Source: Phyllostachys edulis (taxonomy: Eukaryota > Streptophyta > Magnoliopsida > Poales > Poaceae). From it: a stretch of 64,000 nucleotides of DNA. Location of the stretch: the NCBI GenBank assembly GCA_036346405.1, contig CM070559.1, forward strand, positions 40,461,889-40,525,888. Reading direction: 5' to 3'. Under the pieces are notes generated by a model, which was not told the DNA's origin, did no database searches, and was given only the letters and a program-made list of their open reading frames with translations. Positions 43,643 through 54,911 of this stretch are shown piece after piece (within the stretch, counting starts at the first letter, position 1; each line of letters begins with the position of its first letter). Position numbers and translations under genes: made by a program.

Positions 43643-45465
43643 TGTTGCTATCGGGTTGTAAGCGGTCAGACCGGGCCCTGCGATGGTGGCCAGACTAGCT
43701 GTGTGAGTTTTTGAGGATTGGACATCAAACACTTATGTAAGAGTGTTTTGGGATGAGTTTGTCCCTAGTTTCATTACAAAATAGAGACATGGTGTGAAAC
43801 AAGATAGAGTTTTGTCGAAAAGTCCGGAGAGGGGTGTTTCAAGACTTAGGAAGCGGTCAGGCCAGCTATTGGTTGACGGTCAAACTGGGCATGGCTGGTG
43901 GTCATACTGGCCGAGGGTCGGTAGTCTGACCGGCCAGGGCGAGTTCAAGCATAATGGGTGTATTGAATTTTGTCGATTTGGTCGAGGGATATGGTAATTG
44001 TGCATATGTGTTGCATGTTGTGTTTAGGACTAATGTCGATCAGGTTGGAATGAACTTGCATCCGAAAATGGTTTGCTTGGTCTATTGCTGTGTAGGTGGC
44101 TCTGAAGTCAACTATGATCAACGGTGAGGAAGACATGGACTTGGTTAGGAGAACCAAGGTCCAGAGCAGTCATGGAGGCCAGGTGAGATAGCTGGACTCG
44201 GACAAGGCACAAGATGGACAAGGGCTATGGAAGACACAAGTGATCAAGGTCAAGCGGGACATGTGGTGTGCCAAGTGACTTGGGCCTGTTTGCAAGCGAG
44301 GATGGTTCGGTGTGATCCGGACGTGTGAGAGGCTTGACAGAAAGTTATTGGGGCCACATGGATGATGACAAAGCACTGGTGATGCTTCGATGAGAAGGAA
44401 TTAGAAATGACGGTTGAGGGGCATGTAGTGATTTGCCCCAAACCAGAAAAGCGAGCGGTTTGCAAAACCACTGGTGACCTAAGTGGATTGGGTCAAGGAG
44501 ACTTCATGGAGGACAAGCCAAAGGTGAAGAACGACGTTTTGAAAAACGTGCATGACTAAAAAACTCGATTGTGTAATGGGTTAACGGGTTCCCATGGGCG
44601 TGTGTAGTGGATGTGAGTCACTTTGTAACCAGGTTAGGGTTTCATGTGAGCCTCCACTATATAAGGGGGCATTAGAGAGAGAAATTAGGTTTTGCACTTG
44701 AGCCTCCAAGAGAGAAATTAGAGTTTGATTGACAGAGCTAAGTGTTACCCTTAGGGTTTTGTCCTCCAGGTGGAGTGGCTGTAATCCTTCCTCTCCAAGT
44801 GGTAATAGAAGATCAAACTTGATTCACCATGTATTATTTGTGTTCTTGCTTGATTCTCTTGCTTTCTTGAGATGATAGGGGTGATTCTTAGATCCATCTT
44901 GTTCTAGTGTGATTCGTGTTGAGGTATGGCTTGCTAGGGCTTGTAGGAACCCATCTAGAATTATCTTGGCTCCCGAGATCTCACGAGCTTCAGTAGATCA
45001 AGTTTTTCCTCTTTTTGCCTAGTTCGTGAGCACTCTTCCCTACGATGGATAAAGGTGGAAACCTTCACAACAACTCTCCAAATTGTTGGTTGGAATATGT
45101 CCCAAACATCCTAGGGCAACTGTGTTTCAAATTTGGTATGATTTGAAAGAGTAGATCAAAAGTTAGATAAAATTCCCGTTTGGAAATCATGATGTTTTTC
45201 TGCAGGGGAGTGGCCAAATCACTAGGACCTGGGCGGTCTAACTAGTTGGCAGTTGCTGGTCAAACTGCTTGAGAATTGGCGGTCAGACTGGCTTGACGGG
45301 TTGATTGTTTGTTACTTGCTTGTCATTGTTGTTTCTCGATACTAGCAAGTTCGATCTCAATCTTCACAGCTGTTCATATCTACGGGAGTGAAAATATTAC
45401 CAAATACCTAGGAGAAAAAGTTGTCGAATCATTCACCCCTCTGACCGCCAATCCTACACATTTCA
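43643..45465 (+). mobile_element. Probable solo LTR 4, 1823 bp
   Basis: It starts TGTTGCTATCGGGTTG and ends CACATTTCA, with a 5-bp duplication TTTAG at 43638-43642 and 45466-45470. It contains a TATA box (TATATAAG, 44658-44665) in a setting typical of long LTRs, and repeated GGTCA(G/A)ACTGG words at both ends (about 43665-43945 and 45230-45295). No primer site follows. The ends are not a good inverted repeat, so the boundaries are less certain than for the other solo LTRs; a Ty1/copia SIRE-like origin is possible. Confidence 0.6.
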
Positions 45466-45470
45466 TTTAG

Positions 45471-47948
45471 AAAGTGATACTATATACGTGTTTAAGAATT
45501 TCATCGCAACTCGACTGACCGTAAGTTCATGGATTTGCCTCAATTGTGGCAAATAATTTATCTGGTACAAAAAAAAGTGTGGCATACCACACGTTCTCTG
45601 TAAAGTGTGGATACCAACCGTACACCACCCAATAATCTCACTGAATCGGGTAGTGATTCTACACGAGGAACACCAAAATAAGTCAATGTATTGCTAAGTA
45701 TGTAGTGTCATTTCTGTTTAAGATTGACAACATGGGCTGTGTTGCGGATAAATTGGCCAATATGGCTAGTGTAGGGTCTAATATTTTGGGACCGGAATGG
45801 GTTGGATAGGTTTAAATTGGGTTCTAGGTTTGCATATATAGGGGTTTGACTGAATCAAATTAGGCCCATTAAGATGTACGAGGCCGGTCCATTTACACTT
45901 CCGAATAGTTATTACTTTTTGTGGTACGTCGGTGAGCCCATCTAATCAATAGGGCGATTTGTCGCTACCAATGAAAAGATCACCGGCCAAGTCCAATCCA
46001 TTCCAACAAGCGAACAAAGAAAAGCACCCTCTCAACGAGTTCAATTCGATCCAGTCAACATGCAAACCAACTTCACTCTTAACAAAATGCAAACCAACGA
46101 AGACTTGGACACTGCCTTTTTTTTACACTTATGCAGATTTAGATTTCTCCAAAGTGAAGACGACTAACGTACGATCCTTCAGCCACATTCCCTGCCAGAT
46201 CCCTGGCCCTGGCCGCATACATACCGAGTGTCTGAAATTCAAGTCCCAAGAAACCCAGTAAACCCACGCACCAGCCGAGCGCCATCCCTCCGAACCCAAT
46301 TCAGCCCGCGCCTGACGCGACACCAATTAAAAACGCACGAAACAACCACACCCACCCAATCCCGGCACGGGGCACGGCCTGCGCACGCTTTGACACCGGT
46401 CGTCACGCACCCAATCCCGGCACGGGGCACGGCCTGCGCGCGCTTTGACACCGGTCGTCACGCCGTGCGTAGCGTTGCGTCCTTTACTCCTGCACGCAGT
46501 GCACACGGACGCGCGCTGGTCCCCTCGGAACCCAGCGAGCGAAAGAAATGATTCGCTGCTGCAGGCAGCGCATGCCGGCCGACCGGCCGGTCCGTGCCCA
46601 TCCCCTCTGATCTGATGCCTCTCATCCGCTGCATGCCGCGCTAGCCGCGCCGCGCCGTGCGAGGCTCTGCGTGAGCCTAATAATGCCCATGGACGAAGGC
46701 CAGGCACGCACGCACGCACTGGAAGAGTCGACCAGGAACGAGCTGCCTGAGCGCCTCGTCAGTTGTCACGGCCTCTTCAAGTGAAGTGAAGCGGCCTCAA
46801 CATCTGTCGATCCAGCTGGTCCCCTGAGCTAAAGTTGGACCGAAACGGTGACCAGAGAAGGTAAATAAGTGCTCAGCCTATTTTTCATCTTTAATCGGAT
46901 TCAACAAAATTTTCTCTCCACTAGTTATGAAAGCTATAAAGATCAACAAACAAACACAGCGGATGTCTTGTATTGAATCCAATCGAAAACTCGAAACACA
47001 ACAACTAAGAACATAAAACGTGCTGGTGAATAGTACCGGTCATGCCGATGAACAGTACGGTAGAACAGGTGACCGGTAACGGTACTTCCGGATGAACAAT
47101 AAAAACAGCACGAGGAATAGTAAACTCGGCAAGGAACCAAGATCCAAAATTGGCTCAATTTGTGATCTAGTGATCCAAATCCTCTCAAATTTCGACTATA
47201 GCCTATCAAGAAGGTTAAGAACCTATCTAATCGATGATCGAGAAAATCAAAGCCAAGGTTCTATGAATTTCATAGATGAGGGAAGGAGGATATAAGAATC
47301 TTGAAAAATCAAACTTTGATCCTAGAACTTGCTCATGGGTAAGAGATGATCAGGATGAACCTAGATGTATTCCTACATGTCACAACAAGCAAGATCTCAG
47401 CAATAAACCAAAGGACCATCAAAACCAAAAAATCACCAAAGAGAGAGCAAGAACATGAAGAGAATCATCTTAAAGAATATTGCTTGAATTGATTTGAGAT
47501 TGAAGTTGGTTTACAGCCACTCCATCATGAAGGTCAAAAGCTCAACACTTGAGCAGACAATCAATCTATCTCTCATGAACAATTGCCTCTCCACTTTCAT
47601 ATCCTATCCCTAAAATAAAAATTTGGGTATCTAGGCTACAAGAGTTGAGAGGTGCATAACCAACAACCTAACCTTTATAGTGTAGGCTAGGCCATGAGAG
47701 TAAATCCTAATGGGTATCCGTTAAGCCCACACACAAACGAGTCTACACTCATGCACGCTTCTCAAAGCGGATGACGAACCGGGGTTCCCGAATCTGTTTC
47801 TTCGTGATCTTTAACTTCATTTGATATAAACCACCTCTCCTTATGCCATCTTGCGCCGTGGTTTAGCCAAAAGCCATCAAAGCGGTATTTTGGTGAAGTT
47901 ACCAAAATACCTACTCTCGGTTCTTCTCCAAAGACCAAGTCCAATCCC
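45471..47948. other. Unassigned intergenic DNA
   Basis: No convincing gene. 46300-46720 is GC- and CpG-rich with a palindromic GCCGGCCGACCGGCCGGTC near 46572-46590, which could be a promoter region. 46900-47948 is AT-rich and may be old transposon sequence. Confidence 0.35.
46353..46463. repeat. Tandem duplication, 2 x 55 bp
   Basis: CACCCAATCCCGGCACGGGG..CTTTGACACCGGTCGTCACG occurs twice in succession with one visible base difference (CGCACGC versus CGCGCGC). Confidence 0.9.
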
Positions 47949-48415
47949 TATATATATTTCATGTCCCCCAGCCACTTTCGGGTGGTCGTGAGGATGAGAC
48001 AGCAGCTGTAATAGCCTAAATTTCAAATTTTAGCTAAAAATTAAAATTAATTATTTTTGTGGATTTTCAGAAATTTTAAAAGCTTTTCCCTATTTATTTC
48101 AAAGCCAAAATAAATTAATTGCAAAATCTATTACCAAATATAAGTTGTAAATATTTTATTTAAGTCCAAAATGCCTTTGAGAATTTCTGTGAATTTTCTC
48201 ATAATTTTTGGATTTTATTTGTACTTTCTAAAGCCTATTTGAATTAACGGATTCATTTAAATTGCTAAATCAAAGAAACTCTCCAAAAGCAAATGCTTGG
48301 GCCGAATCTCCCTTGGCCCAAGTTTTCCTCAAGACGAAAGCAAACCCATGTGGCCCGCTTTCTCCCGCGCGTTTTCCCCTTTAGCCAATCTCGGACGTTG
48401 GATCAAAGTTGGAAG

Positions 48416-48547
48416 GTTAATGGACTCAAGCATAGCACTAACGCCCATGGCACTTGCAAACCCACGCACCGCTTTGATGCAACCCGTCGCACCAACTTTC
48501 CGTTCGGTCATCCTTGTCCATTTTGTGCTATGCTTGAGTCCATTAAC
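48416..48547. repeat. 132-bp hairpin (unit 1); copies at 49677-49810 and 51424-51557
   Basis: Perfect 23-bp inverted repeats (core TGGACTCAAGCATAGCAC) enclose about 86 bp. On both sides the arms end in TTAA. It may be a very small MITE. It is absent from the head of the element C LTR in the fourth copy. Confidence 0.8.
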
Positions 48548-48932
48548 TCCACCCGGTATCATCGATCATTTTAGACCTCAGTTCTTCATGTCTAGTCCCG
48601 ATCATCCTTATCGTTGACCTCCAAGCTTCCTGCACAACAATAGATCAAGAAATCGATTCCGGAAACAAGTTCTTCACAATTTGACCCACGTTAGTCAAAA
48701 CATGCATCATGCAACACATATGCAATGAAACCATGCAGCACTAAGCTAATGTAAGCTAAGCTGGGCCTTTAAATGGGGCTATGCTTTACATGCAAGTAAG
48801 TGGTTGCCTGACTGTATTCGCTGTCGGACCCGGATTTCACAATCCAGAGTCATTTGTGAACAATACTGCGCTATTTCCTAGATCAGTAGATAGCTCTCAC
48901 AGAATACATCACTGAATCATTTCATACATATT

Positions 48933-49150
48933 CACTACTACAGAAAAGGTCCTCACAGACGGTTCAAAATCATCATCATAGACGGTTTAGTGATTCGCCC
49001 GAGTTTATAGGTTAGTAATAACATGAGGTCATCATGGTTTTGCCAACTGCTCAGGATGTATACTATCACACATGGTTTGTGGATAAAACCATCTGTGATA
49101 GCTTATGTATCACGCATAGTTTGTGGATGAAACCGTGCTGTGATAGTATT
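48933..49150 (+). mobile_element. Truncated CACTA transposon end (unit 1); copies begin at 50659 and 52414
   Basis: It starts CACTACTACAGAAAAGG (CACTACTACGAAAAGG in unit 2) and is followed by sub-terminal CACAGACGGTT and AACCGTCTGTGATA repeats, the usual architecture of CACTA ends. No matching inverted end (CCTTTTCTGTAGTAGTG) is found, so each copy is one end only. Confidence 0.8.
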
Positions 49151-49193
49151 CTCTATAAAGTGACCAAGTAGAGGTCGCTTGTGCCTTTTAAAA

Positions 49194-49195
<2 letters not shown>

Positions 49196-49228
<33 letters not shown>
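49196..49228. repeat. (TA)n microsatellite of unit 1 (others at 50921-50973 and 52674-52757)
   Basis: TA tracts of 33, 53 and 84 bases close units 1, 2 and 3. A 9-base TA tract at 47949-47957 precedes unit 1. Confidence 0.9.
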
Positions 49229-49230
<2 letters not shown>

Positions 49231-50918
49231 CATGTCCCCACCACTTTCTGTGGTCGTGAGGATGAGACAAGAAATTGTAATAGCCCAAATTTCAAATTTT
49301 AGCTAAAAATTAAAATTAATTATTTTTATGGATTTTCTAAATTTTAAAAGCTTTTCCTATTTATTTCAAAGCCAAAATAAATTAATTGCAAAATCTATTA
49401 CCAAATATAAGTTGTAAATATTTTATTTAAGTCCAAAATGCCTTTGAGAATTTCTCGTGAATTTTCTCATAATTTTGGATTTTATTTGTACTTTCTAAAG
49501 CCTATTTGAATTAATCTGATTCATTTAAATTGCTAAATCAAAGAAACTCTCCAAAAGCAATTGCTTGGGCGAATCTCCTTGGCCCAAGTTTCAAGACGAA
49601 AGCAGCCCATGTGGCCCGCTTTCTCCCGCGCGTTTTCCCTATTAGCCAATCTCGGACGTTGGATCAAAGTTGGAAGGTTAATGGACTCAAGCATAGCACG
49701 AACGCCCATGGCACTTGCACCGACCCCCGCACCGTTTGATGCAACCCGTCGCACCGAACTTTCCGTTCGGTCATCCTTGTCCATTTTGTGCTATGCTTGA
49801 GTCCATTAACTCCACCCGGTATCATCGATCATTTTAGACCTCAGTTCTTCATGTCTAGTCCCGATCATCCTTATCGTTGACCTCCAAGCTTCCTGCACAA
49901 CAATAGATCAAGAAATCGATTCCGGAAACAAGTTCTTCACAATTTGACCCACGTTAGTCAAAACATGCATCATGCAACACATATGCAATGAAACCCATGA
50001 AATTGACCTAACCTACAAACATCGCCGCTAAGCTCGCCAGCGAACAGAGAAAAACCGGTCATATCACCATGTAAACATCGGTTCTACCGCACTACAGTAG
50101 TACCACTCAAAAGATGTAGTCATACCATTTTTCAAGGAAGAAGAAACTCCAAAAAATATGCTTTTTGGAAAAATCGTACCGCCAACTAGAATTCGGTACT
50201 ACCGCGTTGCGACAGTACTGCTCATCAATTGTGGTCATACTATTTTTACTGAACTTTGCCGAAAACGAGTGTTTCGACAAACTCTCGACAATATTGCCAA
50301 TTGTATCATCATTCTAAGATCGTAAGCATATTCACATGATATCCACAGCTAACTATCAACGAATCGGGTGAGGCTACGCGTCGGGATGTTAAGATGTGTG
50401 GCAGTCAGGCGCCTAGTGCTTAGAACCACGGGCCGGTCACGTATGGATGTACTATTCGCCGTCTGCATGCAGCACTAAGCTAATGTAAGCTAAGCTGGGA
50501 CTTTAAATGGGGCTATGCTGTACATGCAAGTAAGTGGTTGCTGTCGATCAGATTTGTCGGACCGGATTTCACAATCCAGTCATTTGTGAACAATCTCGCT
50601 ATTTCCTAGATCAAGAGATAGCTCTCACGTATACATCATCAATCATTTCATACATATTCACTACTACGAAAAGGTCCTCACAGACGGTTCAAAATCGCCA
50701 TCATAGACGGTTTCGTGAGTCGCCTGAGTTTATAGGTCGGCTTATAATATGTGGTCATCACGAAGGTTTTCAACTGCTCAGGATGTATACTATCACACAC
50801 GGTTTGTGGATGAAACCATCTGTGATAGCTTATGTATCACAAACAGTTTGTGGATGAAACCGTCTGTGATAGTATTCTCTATAAAGTGACCAAGTAGAGG
50901 CTGCTTGTGCCTTTAAAA

Positions 50919-50975
<57 letters not shown>

Positions 50976-52670
50976 CATGTCCCCACCACTTTCTAAGGCG
51001 TGAGGATGAGACAGCAGCTGTAATAGCTCAAATTTCAAATTTTAGCTAAAAATTAAAATTAATTATTTTTGTGGATTTTCAGAAATTTTAAAAGCTTTTC
51101 CCTATTTATTTCAAAGCCAAAATAAATTAATTGCAAAATCTATTACCAAATATAAGTTGTAAATATTTTATTTAAGTCCAAAATGCCTTTGAGAATTTCT
51201 GTGAATTTTCTCATAATTTTTGGATTTTATTTGTACTTTCTAAAGCCTATTTGAATTAACGGATTCATTTAAATTGCTAAATCAAAGAAACTCTCCAAAA
51301 CAGTGCTTAGGCCGAATCTCCCTTGGCCCAAGTTTTCCTCGCGCACGAGCAGCCCATGTGGCCCGCTTTCTCCCGCGCGTTTTTCCCTTTAGCCAATCTC
51401 GGCCGTTGGATCAAAGTTGGAAGGTTAATGGACTCAAGCATAGCACGAACGCCCATGGCACTTGCACCGACCCCCACACCGTTTGATGCAACCCGTCGCA
51501 CCGAACTTTCCGTTCGGTCATCCTTGTCCATTTTGTGCTATGCTTGAGTCCATTAACTCCACCCGGTATCATCGATCATTTTAGACCTCAGTTCTCCATG
51601 TCTAGTCCCGATCATCCTTATCGTTGACCTCCAAGCTTCCTGCACAACAATAGATCAAGAAATCGATTCCGGAAACAAGTTCTTCACAATTTGACTCACG
51701 TTAGTCAAAACATGCATCATGCAACACATATGCAATGAAACCCATGAAATTGACCTAACCTACAAACATCGCCGCCAAGCTCGCCAGCGAACAGAGAAAA
51801 ACCGGTCATATCACCATGTAAACATCGGTTCTACCGCACTACGGTAGTACCACTCAAAAGATGTAGTCATACCGTTTTTCAAGGAAGAAGAAACTCCAAA
51901 AAATATGCTTTTTGGAAAAATCGTACCGCCAACTAGAATTCGGTACTACCGCATTGCGACAGTACTGCTCATCAATTGCGGTCATACTAATTTTACTGAA
52001 CTTTGCCGAAAACGAGTGTTTCGACAAACTCTCGAAAATATTGCCAATTGTATCATCATTCTAAGATCATAAGCATATTCACATGATATCCACAGCTAAC
52101 TATCAACGAATCGGGTGAGGCTACGCGTCGGGATGTTAAGATGTGTGGCAGTCAGGCGCCTAGTGCTTAGAACCACAGGCCGGTCACGTATGGATGTACT
52201 ATTCACCGTCTGCATGCCGCACTAAGCTAATGTAAGCTAAGCTGGGCCTTTAAATGGGGCTATGCTGTACATGCAAGTAAGTGGTTGCCTGACCGTATTC
52301 GCTGTCGGACCCGGATTTCACAATCCAGAGTCATTTGTGAACAATACTGCGCTATTTCCTAGATCAGTAGATAGCTCTCACAGAATACATCACTGAATCA
52401 TTTCATACATATTCACTACTACAGAAAAGGTCCTCACAGACGGTTCAAAATCGTCATCATAGACGGTTTCGTGAGTCGTCTGAGTTTATAGGTTAGTAAT
52501 AACATGAGGTCATCACAGACGGTTTTCGAACCATCTGTGATGTATACTATCACACACGGTTTGTGGATGAAACCATCTGTGATAGCTTATGTATCACAGA
52601 CAGTTTGTGGATGAAACCGTCTGTGATAGTATTCTCTATAAAGTGACCAAGTAGAGGTCACAGTGCCTTT

Positions 52671-52761
<91 letters not shown>

Positions 52762-53658
52762 CCACCACTTTAGGGCGTGTGAGGATGAGACAATGAATGT
52801 AATAGCCCAAATTTCAAATTTTAGCTAAAAATTAAAATTAATTATTTTGTGGATTTTCAGAAATTTTAAAAGCTTTTCCCTATTTATTTCAAAACCAAAA
52901 TAAATTAATTGCAAAATCTATTACCAAATATAAGTTGTAAATATTTTATTTAAGTCCAAAATGCCTTTGAGAATTTCTATGAATTTTCTCATAATTTTTG
53001 GATTTTATTTGTACTTTCTAAAGCCTATTTGAATTAACGGATTCATTTAAATTGCTAAATCAAAGAAACTCTCCAAAACAGTGCTTGGGCCGAATCTCCC
53101 TTGGCCCAAGTTTTCCTCGCGCACGAGCAACCCATGTGGCCCGCTTTCTCCCGCGCGTTTTCCCCTTTAGCCAATCTCGGCCGTTGGATCAAAGTTGGAA
53201 GGTTAGATCTCAGTGGCACGTTCGGACAGTCCGAACATTCCAACCAATGTGAACTGTCCAGTTGAAATTGAACGGTCAGATGGAGTTTGTGCATTTCAAA
53301 CGTCCAACTCATTTTGGACTGCCCGATCTAAATCTGTTGGTCCTAACACCACCCGTTACTTTCCTATTCATTCTTTCGCTACCATGTGGGCCCGCCAGCC
53401 ATGTCACCTTCTCCTACCTTCCATCTTCGTCTTCGTGGGATGCCCGCAAGCCACGCCATTGCCGCACCTTCGGAGCTTTCCTAAAGAAATCAAATCCCAA
53501 ATCAATATCGCTAATTTCACGCGCATTTAAATCACCGTATCAATCCACCCCCGACACGGCCCTCACTTTCCTTTCTCTCGCCCTAACTCCCCGAATCACC
53601 GCCGAAGATGCCGCATGGCCTTCTTGCGCTCTACGCCGTTCCGGTCATGCCTGCACCC

Positions 53659-53665
53659 TATAAAT
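53659..53665 (+). promoter_or_regulatory. LTR promoter TATA box of element C
   Basis: CCCTATAAATGGGAGCCC is a strong TATA context, also found in solo LTR 1 (CCCTATAAATGTGC). It places the U3/R border near 53690. Confidence 0.6.
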
Positions 53666-54911
53666 GGGAGCCCTAGGTGTGCCTTTCTCCACTCATCCCA
53701 ACGCCGCCACCCACATAGCCCCTACCCCCTCGAGCTCACTGGATTTTGGAGTTGAACCACAAAGCCGAAGCTCGCTCCACTGTTGAATTCCTCACCGTTG
53801 ATGCCATTTCAACTGCCCGACCTCACCACCAGCATCGCCGTCACTCGTGCCACCCCGTGCACGCAATCATTCGCCCTGAGAGCCATCGGAGCACCCTCTT
53901 TGTCGGAGCCCTAAAGACGCCGCCGCTAAACCCCTCGTCGCTAGTGACTCCTTAGCGCCCCTTCGCCGCAAGGTATAGCAGCATGCTCAGTATTGTCCCC
54001 TCGTTCTTTTGTGCACCTCCAATCGACTCGCCATGGTGTAGAGCGCCGACGAGCCCAAGCCCTTAACGCTACCGCTCACCGGACCTATGTGGCATGCCCA
54101 CGTAGGCGCCATGTTAGCGCCACATTAGCGCTAGAGCTAGCTCACATGGCTGCCTATGTGGCGGCCACATCAGCCTCTATGTCAGCTTGCACCCCCTGTT
54201 TACTGTTCCGTGAGCCGGATCCATAGTGGACGTTGACTGTGCTGTGGACCTGGTCTATTGACCATGGGCCCACATGTTAGTGACTCAAAAGTATTTCCAT
54301 TAAAAGAAAAATTCGGCTGAAATTCAGTTTTTCTGGGCGCTGACGTCAGCGTGTGCAATAACTTGAATTTTCTTTAGAAAAACAATTTGGGAAATTCTTT
54401 TAAATCTGAAATTAGGGTTTCTTTAGGTTTAAAACTTCCAAGAGCTTGTATTTCTTCATACGAACTCCGATTTAGGTGATTCAAATTTCTAAATTTATAT
54501 AAAATCAATATCTAGCTAACTAAATTAAAATTATTTTATTTGGAGTTAATTTGAATTTATTTGAGTTTTATTTTAATTTGTCGTATTCTCGTGTATAGAT
54601 TTCGACAACTCCAGAGAGCTTGATCCTTCTGAGAATTTTGAGTATCAGGACTTCGAGCAAGGTAAGTTATACCATTGATCATGTTGATTCCACTGTTTTA
54701 ATTATATTTAATTCTGTTTTTAAATTGATATTGCATGCATAATTTTATTTAGCTATTTTAAATTCATGTTTAAATTCATAGTTATTCCAATTCCTTTGTA
54801 TGGCTAATTTTGATTATTGAATTATCAATCCCTAGTCAGCATTAGTCAAAATACAATTTGAAAATAACTATATTCTTAGACAATGCAAAGATCAAAATCT
54901 TGGATTTGGGA

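Larger units (their letters stand above)
47949..52797. repeat. Tandem array of a chimeric transposon unit, three copies
   Basis: Three direct units precede element C. Each consists of: a flank piece TTTCATGTCCCC..CACTTTC..GAGGATGAGACA, the first ~410 bp of the element C LTR (starts 48008, 49276, 51019), a 132-bp hairpin, about 900 bp of other DNA (shortened by about 480 bp in unit 1), a truncated CACTA end, and a TA microsatellite. The repeat boundary is the TA tract. The intact LTR of element C (52798) forms the fourth copy of the head. Units are nearly identical by eye, so the amplification is recent relative to element B. Confidence 0.9.

Noticed and set aside
48412..48550. piggyBac-type element based on TTAA borders
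   Set aside because: A 132-bp foldback with TTAA at its ends is not enough: TTAA here is part of the inverted-repeat arms and there is no transposase.
48933..52757. Complete CACTA transposons
   Set aside because: Only one CACTA end per unit is present; no inverted end, transposase or 3-bp target duplication is seen.
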